Source of the DNA: Brienomyrus brachyistius
Taxonomy: Eukaryota; Chordata; Actinopteri; Osteoglossiformes; Mormyridae
NCBI RefSeq assembly: GCF_023856365.1
Contig: NC_064552.1
Coordinates: 4,429,200 to 4,493,199 of the forward strand
DNA: 64,000 bases
Direction of reading: 5' to 3'
Below, in pieces: positions 50,271-62,112 of the stretch. Position 1 is the stretch's first letter. Each line of letters begins with the position of its first letter. Below the pieces are notes generated by a model. It did no database searches and had not been told where the DNA came from. It saw only the letters and a list, made by a program, of their open reading frames with translations. The position numbers and the translations under genes were made by a program.

Positions 50271-50500
50271 TACGCTGTCAGAAAAAAGTGCCAGTTTATA
50301 CCTTTGAGGGTACAAGTACTTATCACTGCTGCTGTACCCTCAGGAGTCTGCCAATTATAGTCTTAGCTGTAGGTAAATGTACCATTTAAGGTACAGAAAT
50401 GGACTCTAAGGAATACTTTTGTACCATTGAGGTACATTGATGCTGATTGTGCCTTGGGGGACGAAACTGTATCAGGGCTGCTCCCTTTTTTCTGACAGAA
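50271..50500. mobile_element. Palindromic MITE (copy 3)
   Basis: It starts TACGCTGTCAGAAAAAAGTG and ends CTCCCTTTTTTCTGACAGAA, with internal CTGTACCCTCAGGAGTCTGC and a GGTACAGAAATGGA segment shared with copy 1. The right arm is more eroded than the left. Confidence 0.75.
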
Positions 50501-53500
50501 TAGAACCCAAGTAGGTTTTGGAGACAGACGTATGCTTTGCTGTCTATAAAAAGCAGAATTCCTTTTATGGAGAAGTTTATGTCGATATGGACGTAACAGC
50601 ACAGTAACAACCTATAGATTGCCAGCTATTGTTGTAAGACGCACTCACTAAAAATAACAGCGTTAGCTAGTCATCAGATCATGACTATATTTTTGCTATA
50701 TTTGTGGGGTCAAGCGAACACAGAACATTATTTAGATTTTGAAAAATGTCAACCAACCATAAATTAACAATAAAATAATAACTTAAAAAACTTAACAGAT
50801 GTAAAAGTAATTATACAGTTTTACTTATTATAAATCGTTAAAATTGGTCCCATAGGCCCCAACATAAGATAAGGGCTAGACAGCTAAAATATCAAATAAA
50901 TACATACAAATCCAAATGTAATACAAACTCCGCAGTTACCCTAAAACGTGCTTGCAAACGCGGTGTGTCTGTCATTGCATAATGTTTTGAAAATCCAAAC
51001 GAACCATTTATTTTACTATTTATTGGTAGCGTTTTTTCATCCTATCATACGTTCAAACAATGTGCGCATGAGAATGTTTGTGCTCGATTTAAAGAACGTA
51101 TTTTGACTTCAGCAAAAGAAAAAAAAATATCGGAATAATAATGGCTTATTATTCGGTTTGCTTCTTTTCCCCCTACGTAAAGGCCTTTCTAGATAGTATA
51201 TTTTAACTTTTTTCACCCAGCGGAGAGATGTTTCACGGTGATATTCATTCCTTTTCTGCCCAAGAAGTGAATATCTTCTGTAATATAATACATGGGATGT
51301 TTAATAATGGTACAAAACAATCAACCGTAAGATCAGGGAAACAAAGCGGCATTTGTTCGTATGCACTGATTTATATTAACTGGGCGTTTCAGTGTTTTTC
51401 GCCGGTTTACCTTGACCTTGGTGTATGAAAACGTTTCTCTTAATCGTCATGCCGTTTTGCGTTTAATTTCTCGGCACGACAGCATCGCGCCTTAAAACTG
51501 TCAGTTTCATTCATTAATCGCGTACAGGGATTGAGAGACATGGTACGTTTCTGCTCCCTACAGAACGACACGTCTGGTGTTCAACCACACTGGGTGACCA
51601 TGGAAGATCCTCAATTACCGAGCAGAGACACTATTCAACCCCCCAAAAAGGGAGGTTTAAGGCATCAATGACAGCCACCGTGCCTCCCTTTGCTTATAAA
51701 TTAACGCATTTCATCATAGAATTGCATTCATCTAAGCGTAATCTGTTTAATTGTCATTTTACGTTGCCTGGGTTTTCCATGAGACGACGTATTTATACAG
51801 GAGGTTATCAAGATAAATACTTCAACCGCTTGTTTAAAATCATTGTCAAGGGGGCTGTAAAGACTCACCTGAAGAATTTCTCTAATACAAACAATGTAAC
51901 TGCTACCAATATACAGGGGGGTGACCACAAGTAACATAATAACTTCATTAAGCCTGGTTTAGGAGCCCTAATCAGCGCGGATGAAAAGCAGATCTTAGAG
52001 CAATATATGAAAGGAGGCGGTCGGTACGGTCAGCGCGTGAATGCAGCCCCGTTCACATTCCTGCTCGTGCATGTACATGCAGGCTATTTGTAAAATAAAA
52101 ATGCTGAAGACTGAAGTAGAAATAAATTCTTGTTTCCAATGGTATGTTTTAAAACAACGAACGAGAATTTGCGAGATTGCGATATGCTGCTTTATTTCAT
52201 AAAATACCTCTTTCGGATTAGACTTTCCGTTCGATGTGATGTTTAGCTATCATTGTGTATATATAGGCTTTTAACTACAGGTATAGTTCAGTTTAGCGTG
52301 TGTTCGTTATATTTGTGTGTTAAATTTCATTTGACATGTATTTTATTTTTTCTACGGTTATTGAATATGGGTACCCTATCTAGCAGATGCAGTGCCGAAA
52401 CTGGATACGAGCCTCGTTTTGACAGGACAGTTTGTATCGAATATCTGCCATCTTCTGTACTTGAATATCGGTCTGATTGACGGATTGAAGAATAGATAGA
52501 TCCAGGGTGTAGTGAAGCCATTCACTGAAAAAAGAAAACGATTAATACCGCTTTCAAAAAGTACGCGACCTTTCGAAATTGGGGGCGCAGCGGGGCTCGG
52601 GGGGCGTCTTTTGCTCCCTTAATCTACATCCATATCAGCTGTGACTGTTTCTGTATACGTCCAAATGAACTCCCGATCTTGTCAGTGGGAATAAAGCTAA
52701 AGCCCAGGTTAATTTGCCGGATGGCTCGGTGGTGACCCCAGCCGGCCGGGCGTTTTGTGACAGCGGCCCCCACGGTGACAGGATTGCAGAAATAAAAAGG
52801 GGGATGACAACGTCACGGCGGGATTGGGGGGACAGTAATCCATCTTCCCTTTTTCCCCGTGTCATTTTTGACGGCTAGAGTGCAAACTTTGCACACCCCC
52901 AGGACCTCTGAGCCACCAGCAGAATGGGCAGGATGTCGCGTATTTTTCTATTGCTTTGCGTGCGTCTGAATGCGTTAGATTGCTTAGATCGTGCGGTACG
53001 TGTCTCCCTGTCAGTCTCTATCCTCTAGCCTTTGATGGACGCATTAGCTGATGTGCTGTGTGGTTTCAGGGCTTGTCTACCGTAATGGTTCATATCGATG
53101 ATACCCAGATGTTTGCCTTTTTTATGCGCCAAAGAGAATAACGAATAAAGAAATATTACATTTTAGAACCATTTTAATGGCACCGCAGAGAGTCTTTTAA
53201 AAATTATATAATTTTTTTAGACGAAAACTCTTTTGAAAATTCTGACCTCGTCCGTTGTAGTCACACAAAGACCATCACGCCCTGCACTAATGGTGAAAAT
53301 ATTTAACTGGGTAAATTATCCCTATAAATAATAGCTTCCAAAATGAATATCAGCAGTAGTGAGTTTATTTGTAATCATATTAACACCCTAGTTAGTTGGC
53401 TTTCGATGGTTTTAGAAAGGAGTCTGGCAATGTACATAATTCTAGATTAAAAAAAAACGTTTGAATTAAGTGACCTGTATTTTTATAAACCGTTCCTTCC

Positions 53501-54794
53501 ATTTCTGGATGTTGGGTGTTAAGTTTTTAGGTGGTATTCCAATGTAATTTACTAAATGAATCATTTCGTGTTTAAAAATTTCATTTATGCAGGCCTATGA
53601 AATTCAGTTGTTTTTACTAGCCGTGCTCTCGTGAAAGCTCACGTGTTTTTGATTTTGTGTAGTGGAGGCTCGCTGAGATAGAGAGCAGAATAACACTCCC
53701 TGATTAAATTAAGTTTTGTAATGAGCTTTCTGTTTCCACCCTGATAGTCTCGGTGCTCAATACATATCCCCGAAAGGCACTTTTCAGTCTTAGATGAGTA
53801 TCATTAATCATATTAATATGACCATTACAAAAATCTGATTATTACAGCAGACAGGCTTTCCTGGAAACACCCAGAGGGTCCGACGAAAAATCACATGTGA
53901 GCACTTTTCGTGCGGTGGTGTGGAGACTAGCCTTCATGATCAGTCTCCTCCGCCTTTCCTCTTTGTGTCCCGTCTGGGCGATCAAAGCACGCGGCAGAGG
54001 ATAAATTAACGGGGCCTTTCCGCACGGACCACCGGTGAGGTCCGGCGAGGAATCGTGCATTTGAATCCCGTTCAAGAGACTTCCCCAAAAATAACAAAAA
54101 CCAGGGCAGGAACAACTGCGAAATTAGCTTTGGCTGGGACATCGGAGACCCACGACAAATCCAGAAGATCTAATATCACATTGCTAGTCCAAGATACTCA
54201 TAGAGTAAACTAATTATTTATTTTGTAGTTACGGCACTGGTAATTAGAGGACCAGGCAAGAGGAAGTTTTAAAAACTAGGTAAATGACCGTGTGTTATAA
54301 TATATACTTTTATGGTTTAATACTGGATTTTTTAATGTACGAGGTTCCATATAACCGTAAGTTTAATAGTACGCTAACAAAGGGGGCTTAGCTTAATCCT
54401 GCACCCATAACTGATGTACCGAAAGATTTGTTGTGATGACGCATAATTCATACTCTGTGATATAAATGACAAAAGTGATACAATTTACAACAATTCTGTC
54501 ACGCTCGGCTGGAATCGCTGGGCGAGCGAGTGGTCGCTCCGGCAGGCAGACGGGCAAAAAAGCAGGCAGACAGGCGGAATACGGGCAAAACGGGGATTTA
54601 ATGGGAGACCAGGGACTAGCAATCATCAGACGCCAACTAACATCAATGACAGACCAGGAACCAGGTCAAGACATGGACTCAAATAGACAGGACTGATTGA
54701 AAATAATCGGACACCGCTGGGTACGATCAGGGAAGCACACGTGGATAATCAGGGGGGTGTGGCACACACAGGGGCGCTGTAAAGGGGGGGTAAA
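50501..54794. other. AT-rich intergenic stretch, low in recognisable repeats
   Basis: Contains no supported gene and few simple repeats compared with its surroundings. It is a reasonable place to look for conserved non-coding elements. Confidence 0.4.
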
Positions 54795-54915
54795 CGATGA
54801 CGATTCTCGGGGCCCATGACTGAGAGGGGGCCCAGAGAAGCCCCCAATAAATGTGTCGGGGGCCCTGTCAAGATTCTTTTCATGGGGCCCAAAATCCTTA
54901 GCAGCGCCCCTGGGC
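54795..54915. mobile_element. Possible interspersed repeat with GGGGCCC motifs
   Basis: GGGGCCCATGACTGAGAGGG, CCCCCAATAAATGTGTCGGG and TTTTCATGGGGCCCAAAATC look like a dispersed fish repeat. No second copy of this full phrase was found in the window, so the call is weak. Confidence 0.3.
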
Positions 54916-55211
54916 ACACACGAGGATCGTACGAGCCGGGTATGACAAATTCTTTGACAAAAGCAAAAAAAAAAAAAACAGGCCAAATAAAATTTAATAG
55001 GGCTAGGCCTATTTATTGGGCATTTGTTCATCTTAATTCCCAAAGGTAGGCTTAGCTAAAAAGTTGGGAATTTTACGAACGCACCAGTTTTGAGATCATT
55101 CTAAAGTTTTACATCGGTTTATCGAAACTGCAGGAATGTTAACAGCCATTAATGCCAGTGTTAGCAGAAATACATGCTACAGCGGTTATGGCGTGTAAAA
55201 TATACTAAACC

Positions 55212-55213
<2 letters not shown>

Positions 55214-55281
<68 letters not shown>
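55214..55281. repeat. (TA)n microsatellite, about 68 bp
   Basis: Pure alternating TA. Confidence 0.97.
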
Positions 55282-55283
<2 letters not shown>

Positions 55284-56721
55284 TTATGGAAGACACACAC
55301 GTTAAACTCCTGTCTCTTTACCGTCAAGAGGAAAAACTTTATTAACACTTTTCAACATCGGCTTAGCTCACAGCTGCCACCCATCGGTCATCAATATAAA
55401 CTCATTTGCATATATACACTTGACAATTTGAGAGCACATTATTCATTTCTGTCAACAGCCAGGAATTTAATCAGATAACTCACGTGAATTATATTAATTG
55501 TAAGTAGCGCACTCAGGTTTACTGAAAACGACCTTTCTGTGTGAGAATAAAACAGCAATTGTTCCGAAAGTCTTAAGTCTCCACTAGCTGGAGATCAGGA
55601 ATGCCGATTTAGGTGGGGCAGAAAGAGAAAACGGACTCGCATACTAAAGCAGCGGACCGGGGTATTTTTCATCACCCTCTTCAGATTCTCCACCAGCCAA
55701 GACCGTACGTAACTAAAACCCACTAACACCACCCCGGTGCACCGTGCCGCGTCTAGGAGCCTGCATACTCCCCGCAGCCCCGGTCCCACACTCTGGATAG
55801 CGGAGCAGGCGCAGCAGAAGCCCCCTTTAACACCGAACTTCGTCCGTACGCCGGATTACTTTGATAGGCTATGCTTGCAGCTGTATAAATATGCAAACAA
55901 ATCTCGTGAATAAATTCATTGTTTGCCTTGTTAGAATAAGTAACACTATTGTTACCAAGACCCGTTATCCAGAGACGTGTGTGCAGCTCTGTCAGCATTT
56001 TATAAACTTTGCCCGGCATGTTTACAATTCAAACGTAGGGATTATTAGACTCCATCATAAACTTTTAGGCTGTAGTAAATTAATCATCCGCTAGTCACCC
56101 GGCAGCGGCTTAAACAGTAACATTTTGCGGACAATGTTGGTATGTCGTTATTGTGCGGTGCAGTAGCCGAAGACAGGATTAATTCACAAGATATTGTTTG
56201 GTGGATGTAACGGTACTCATATTGGAAACCGTGCAGCGATGCAGCCAAGTTTGTCACATTGTGTTTTAGCAGTGGCAAGGCTTCCATAATGCAAGAACTA
56301 CAACGCATGTATACAGATAGATTTATTCTCAAAAAGCAAAGTAATGTAGGGCCTAGTACGCCTAACAGGCCTGAAGGTTATCGCAACATGCCCACTGCTG
56401 ACCACTTATTCAAGTCAAACGGCTGAAAGAGAAAATAAAGCTGATGAACAAGGTTTAATATACAAACCTGGAAGCGTTATATTTACTGCGTACAAAAATG
56501 CCGTTAAACTATGTTTCTTTCAGATGTAGCCAAATAAATCCCGGTTCTAGAACTGCTGACTCTGGAAAAAGAGATCTAAGAGGTTCGCGTTACTGTACGA
56601 TAAACTGCGGCACGTTATTACCGGATGGGGAATAACTCTTCAGGCTACTGGGGAGTTTTATCATATCTGGGATTTAATGCTTATTGTGTTTGTGCGATGG
56701 CCGCTAATCTGTCATCTGGAA

Positions 56722-56724
<3 letters not shown>

Positions 56725-56804
<80 letters not shown>
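56725..56804. repeat. (TA)n microsatellite, about 80 bp
   Basis: Pure alternating TA. A reading frame at 56625-56879 runs through it as Tyr-Ile repeats and is not a gene. Confidence 0.97.
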
Positions 56805-56807
<3 letters not shown>

Positions 56808-57311
56808 TATAAGTTGTTGAATTGGCCACACATATGGAAAATAAACCACAAGTCATGTAAGACAAGACCACATTGGTGACCTTAAAGTGTGTCGCGATAC
56901 ACTTTGGTTTTTCCTTTAATTTCTTAATGATATTTGAGTAGAGTTTGATTTAAGAGCCTCCTGTCGTTCTCAGTCTTTGCGATGCCTGTCATGCAGATGT
57001 GCTCAATGGGCCTTATTGTGGTGCAAAGGCAACACTGGGTAGGTCTGCTGTCTAAAACGACTCGATTCAACGATTTATGAAAAAGAAAATAACACGCACA
57101 AATGGACACATTTCTGGAAAATATGTTTGTAGGGTTACTATTTGCTGTCAGTTTAACAACCAACGTAGCCGATTGATGAATCTCTAAAATGTCGTTTCAG
57201 TAGACTAATATTTCAGTTGGATGCAATTTGCTGGGAAATTGCTGACAGTCTTTGCATGCATTTTCGGGCTTTATGACCTTATTTAATGGTGTATCTCCTA
57301 TGCATTAGTAT

Positions 57312-58562
57312 TTGGCAGGATTTTGCACACAGACATGTCCGCCAGTCGACCTGGATGAATTCAGCGCCGGTATCCATCGCCATTTGCTCTCGGATGACAA
57401 CGTCCACTTTATGGTGGGGCTGCATTGTAATTTTATTGTTTTTCTTGGCGATCTGCTCGGGACCTGTCTAATGCTTCAGGAAAGCCGGACGATCACCACA
57501 GATGTAAAACGGTACAACTATTCTGCCACCCTTGAAGCTCAAATGATTTGTTCCTTGATTTGGGTCGTTCATCATCGCCCCAGCACAGCGCTGTTAGTTA
57601 TTGTCGATGCTTTCAATGACGTGCAGGACGATTATCAAGTTAACAAGTGTCCGGTTTATGAAAAAAACGGGATGTTGGATCTGCTCTCTGTATCTTTCCA
57701 CGGAAAGACTCACTGGGGGCACATTTTTCCACAATGGGGGGGGGATAAATGTGGAGTAATCATATTAGGGGTCTAATGACTATTTTTGATGCCGCTTCTG
57801 AAGTTCCGCGTGTGAGAGATTCCCGTTCAGCGCCTGTGACCCTCTTTCCCACCAGTGCAGTATCCGGCTGGACTGTTTTTGACCTCGTCTTCTTCGTAAA
57901 AGCACAGTCACAGGAGAGCACATCGATCACGGAGGTTAAGGGAACAGAAACATCGATCACAGACCTTAAGGGAACAGAAAGCCATGTCCAGGTCCGAGCT
58001 CAGTTTCTTTGTCATTACTTTGAGGTACTTTGGTCCGAAACACATTTAGAGTTTATCTTTGTTGGGGTGGGGTTGGTACAACGGATGATGGGTGGGTCTT
58101 ACAATAGAAACCTTCATGTTTGTTTCTCGGTCGTAGACTTTCTGGAACGTTCTGCTGGCCGGTTGAAGGAGAGGCTCATGGACGGCCTATGGTGAACCCC
58201 CAGTTTACTTTGAAACAGATAATGGTTACCAAGGTTACGGTCCGTGGGCTGACGCATGTTTGTCCAGATGGGATCCAGCAAGAGGCCTGCATTGGTGCAA
58301 GGGGAGCTTCAATTACCAAGACGTTAACGAAGGACCTGCAAGAGGGACGCAGAGTGTTTCACCCTCAATTCCCTACATTATTAATTTTTCGCTTTTGCCT
58401 CCCTCAACCCAAATTCAATATAAACATCTCAAGCAGAAACAGGCTGACTTGGCACTTGCCTGGAACTTTATTTCATTCTCTCAGGAAAACGATGGTGGAA
58501 AAAAAATGTATCCCACAACTGTTTTGGAGATCCTCCAAGTTGAAAGCATAGAATCGCTTTAA
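57312..58562 (+). pseudogene. Unrecognised coding-like block broken by frameshifts
   Basis: Successive overlapping plus-strand frames cover this segment: 57312-57776 (155 codons including stop), 57749-58195 (149 codons) and an open stretch from 58167 to 58562 that reads ..GEPPVYFETDNGYQGYGPWA.. and ends VLEILQVESIESL before TAA and a run of A. The last stretch has aromatic- and cysteine-rich, protein-like composition (WADACLSRWDPARGLHWC). A 30-bp tandem duplication (about 57919-57978) keeps the frame and yields TSITEVKGTE/TSITDLKGTE. No single frame spans the block. A frame change is needed near the G run at 57736-57744 and another near 58160-58195, where one frame has a TGA at 58164. I recognise no domain. 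It could be a decayed retrocopy, a decayed viral or transposon gene, or exons of an unknown gene, or it could be chance. It is not named for that reason. Confidence 0.35.
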
Positions 58563-58574
58563 AAAAAAAAAAAA

Positions 58575-61500
58575 TCCAAGCGAGCTACGGCTGAAACATT
58601 CCTAGACGTGTAATGCCTGCCGTTGTGCTTCGTTATGTTGCTTTAACGTGCTCCAGAAAGTCGTGGGAGCGTTTCACTTCAAGAGTGAGTCACAGTCTCC
58701 TTGCAGCAGGTAAGGCATACAGGAATTAAGTAGCTGTGCAGCCCCCGTGTATGGAATCCGCTTGATAATGTGTGGCAGCCCTCCATATTACTGGCTTTCA
58801 AAACAGACCGTGACGTTGACATGCAGTAAAAGGCAGGTTTAATATGGTTTCTTCGCTAAATGAGCTTTTATTGCGTTTTCTTTATCTCTTAAATACCCAA
58901 ACTGCTTCTAACTGAGAAATTACACAAAATAAGCCCCAGTTAGCAATGAGGTCTAATCTGCGCTAGGGTCTGGCAAATCTACGCAGACATTAGCAAACGA
59001 CGACGGCTCAGTGGCAGTGATGATTTGTTGACATCTAAGGAGGGAAGCAGGGCAACCTTTGCGAGCACCCAGGACCCCTGTGTGATGGATGCGTCTGCCT
59101 TTCGAAGGGGAGGTTTTTACTGTGTATTTTATTTCCCTGCATTGACCCCGTGCAGCCCTCCTTGACCCCCACCAACCACCCCAAGCCGAAACGTGGCCGA
59201 GAAACAAGGCCGATTAAGTAAATGCACATTTTTATCAATAAAATGATCATTCAAAAAAAAAATGAACAGCAATTATTGATGGAAACTTCAGATAATGTTT
59301 GCTGTAGCAGACGGGAATGGAGTGGAGAGCTCAGCGAAAAACGCACAGCAGATTATCCTGAAGGGTCACCGTTCCAAAAACCCTTTTGGCAAAAGGAATG
59401 ATGACAGGAGGAGGATGTGAGGCATGCAGCCGTGCAAACCTGCTAAGAGGAAGTGCAGTGGAGGGCCGCCCCGCCCCGGCAGGGTGACGCACTAAGGAAT
59501 GCATCGTTTCGATGCCTTCGATGGTATCGCTAACAGGCTCAGGAGAAGCTCCATCTCCAAGCCAGCATGGCACTGATTACGGCTCTTATTTTCAGCCTCA
59601 AGATTTTTCCTAAAACGCAAATGCATGTCTTCTGGCAAGGAAAATGACACGCATAACATGCTCTAAGATGTGGCCACGCAGAGCTGGGCTCAGAAACAGC
59701 CTTATCTTAACTCTGCTCCCTTAAATTCAATCAGAAGTCACCCTTTTGCTTACATTTTGAGGAACTTCACCCAGGAGACTCTAACAGCCTTGTAACCATG
59801 ACGCCGGGCGAGGGCAGGAACGGAAGCTGCCGGGGGCCCGGAGATTGATGATTCCACCCGATGTACTTGTCCATCACCTAGACATGACTCATGTACACAA
59901 AGACTCCATCTTGACACATAGCTACTCCATCCCTTTTCATAAAGTAGCATCGTTAACTCTCACTATCACCTTAAAGATGACAAACTGTAGTTTGAAATCT
60001 TTACTATGTATTTATGACCATTCTTTTCTCTAATATTTTTATGTTCCTTGGCGGGTTCTGATCAAGGTTGCTTAGTTACAGAACTATTACTCACAGCAGA
60101 ACATACTGTGTAACCGAACTAACGCAGTTTCTTACATTTCTCCGTAATTCTGACCGACATTTTTCGAGGTCATTCATACCTCCTAAGCTTGTGCTAACCA
60201 GTAAGTTATGCTAATTTTACGCTGAGTGTGACAGTTGTGCTCTGGCTGTTCGCTCAAACTTCACTATTTCTGGCTTATCGTAACAATAACAAACAGCCTT
60301 TCGCTAAAAATAACAATCAAGTAATATGTTTTCTTGCATAATCTTTTTCCTCCCCGGCCCCCCTGTCCTGTTTTTCAACCTTTGCTCCAAGGAAAATACT
60401 CAGAGCTGAGTTCTTGTGCAGCTCCCCCCCCCGCCCCACTTTTAGGATGAGCAGAAACGGTGAAGCTGTTTGCTAGCTGATTCATAGCAGGGCGGCTGCA
60501 GGTGACAAGGCCCAGAGCGTCTCTGCAGCCAGGGGGCCTCCGCAAGGGCCGGGGGGGGGGGATGCAGTCATACCCTCTACATGACTAGTGGGCAGACAGC
60601 AAGACTGATTTTTCTCTTTGAAATCCTGCTCTTAGTCTCACTGCTTGGGTCTGTGCTCTCTGTCTCCAGGCCGAGATACTTACTGGGGAAAATGAGGCAC
60701 AAACAGTCATGTCCATTATGGAACGTGACCCCGGAACCCTTCAGATGCCTAAGTCCTGAATCGTTACCTGCTGTCTTCTGATTGGTGATGCAGGACACGC
60801 TGTGCGGTGCTGAAATCCAACTGGCCGGATGCTTCTCCGGGCCGACGACTCCGGCAGCCATTGGCAAAATTTCTGACAGGACATTAGCTACCGCTGACTC
60901 GCCCAGGTCTCGGTGGAGCTGGGGATTCTGGGAGGCTGGAGTCGGTACAGCAGTGGGGGTGGATGGGGTGGGGGGGTGATTTAGCGCCTGCCTCCCACCC
61001 CGCTCACAGCCAGGGTGGTCGGTGCCAGTTCTGCTGTCTCAACGGTGTCTCTGTAGAAGGATGGACAACGGCTCTGTGTTTGAAGTGTACAATCCCAGGC
61101 CTGCGGCAGAAAGCACCCCGGGAGCCTTCTCCGCCCCCCAGGGAAGGGAGACTGACCCTACCGTCACTCACGGCAACTGGGGGCCATTTCCTCTGAAGCA
61201 CGGCGGCTGACAAAGGATTAAGATGTCTGGTGGGGGGTAAAATATACTGGGGCGAATTCAGATCTGGTGGAAAGGATCTCCGGGGGGGGGGGGGGGAAAT
61301 CTCCCCACATCCAGTGCCAGTGAAAACATGTGTCAAAGTCTAGCACACGCATGTGCCGGTACAGTTAGAAGGTTACGGCTAGGAGCCGTCGTCATGGCCT
61401 AGCATGCTATGCTAACACCTCTCCAACCAAAGGGCTCCCGCTGCACACAAACTCCCGCTCTCTTCTGATTTTCAGGGCCATCACAGTTCACACCAAGTAG

Positions 61501-61769
61501 GGGGGGTTATTATTGTTGATTTCCATAGGATAAACTGTCATGTGGCACCCGGCCGCGGGCAGAACCAGCGTGTCTCTCTCGCGAACGGATGGAACGTTTG
61601 TGCCGGCCGATGATGAATGGTGGGACCTGTCCGGTTGCCACCGGGTGGCGCTGTCATGCAGTAGCAAGATGAAGCGCTCTTTGTTCTTGATGACAAATCG
61701 CAGGCGCACAGCGGAGACCCGTTAAAGTGCGACTAAGTGGACGGTGGCTGTGGATTGGGCACAGGCCCG
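58575..61769. other. Intergenic, no gene supported
   Basis: A short frame at 61061-61210 begins AAGGATGGACAACGG after a TAG that could be an acceptor, but it matches no known protein. G run at about 61281-61294. Confidence 0.45.
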
Positions 61770-62112
61770 GTAATCTGACACACAATAGCCTGACTGCAGC
61801 CCCCAAATATCCGCACTTTCATGCATGATCACTTTATCCAAAGGACTATTTCACATTCTGCACTTTATCTAAGCTGTGGATCCGTGCTGCTATTGTACTC
61901 AGGTCTTGCATTTAATGTGTGTCTGTGTATTTTATGGTAGTTAATCGTACTGGCAAATTGCCCGGCACCCATTTATTGCCCTGTCCTGACTGTCTGCGCA
62001 CAATGTCTTGACTTATTTGGATTTTGTGTGCACTGCGGGCCCTGAGCTCGGCCAGTTTGTCCCTCCGTATACTGCAGTATTATGAGATGGCAATAAAGTT
62101 TGCTTTGACTTT
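61770..62112 (+). mobile_element. Retrotransposon 3'-tail-like segment
   Basis: Repeated GCACTTT-type phrases, TGCACTGCGGGCC and a terminal GGCAATAAAGTTTGCTTTGA plus CTTTG resemble the 3' end of fish LINEs that finish in 'caataaagttt(gactttg)n'. No reverse transcriptase remains nearby. Confidence 0.5.

Larger units (their letters stand above)
54916..57311. other. Intergenic with two (TA)n arrays
   Basis: Apart from the arrays at 55214 and 56725, nothing was identified. Confidence 0.5.

Noticed and set aside
56625..56879. 84-codon frame with Tyr-Ile repeats
   Set aside because: It is produced by the (TA)n array.
61061..61210. Short frame MDNGSVFEVYNPRPAAEST.. preceded by a possible acceptor
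   Set aside because: It ends within 50 codons and matches no protein known to me. The neighbouring sequence gives no further exons.
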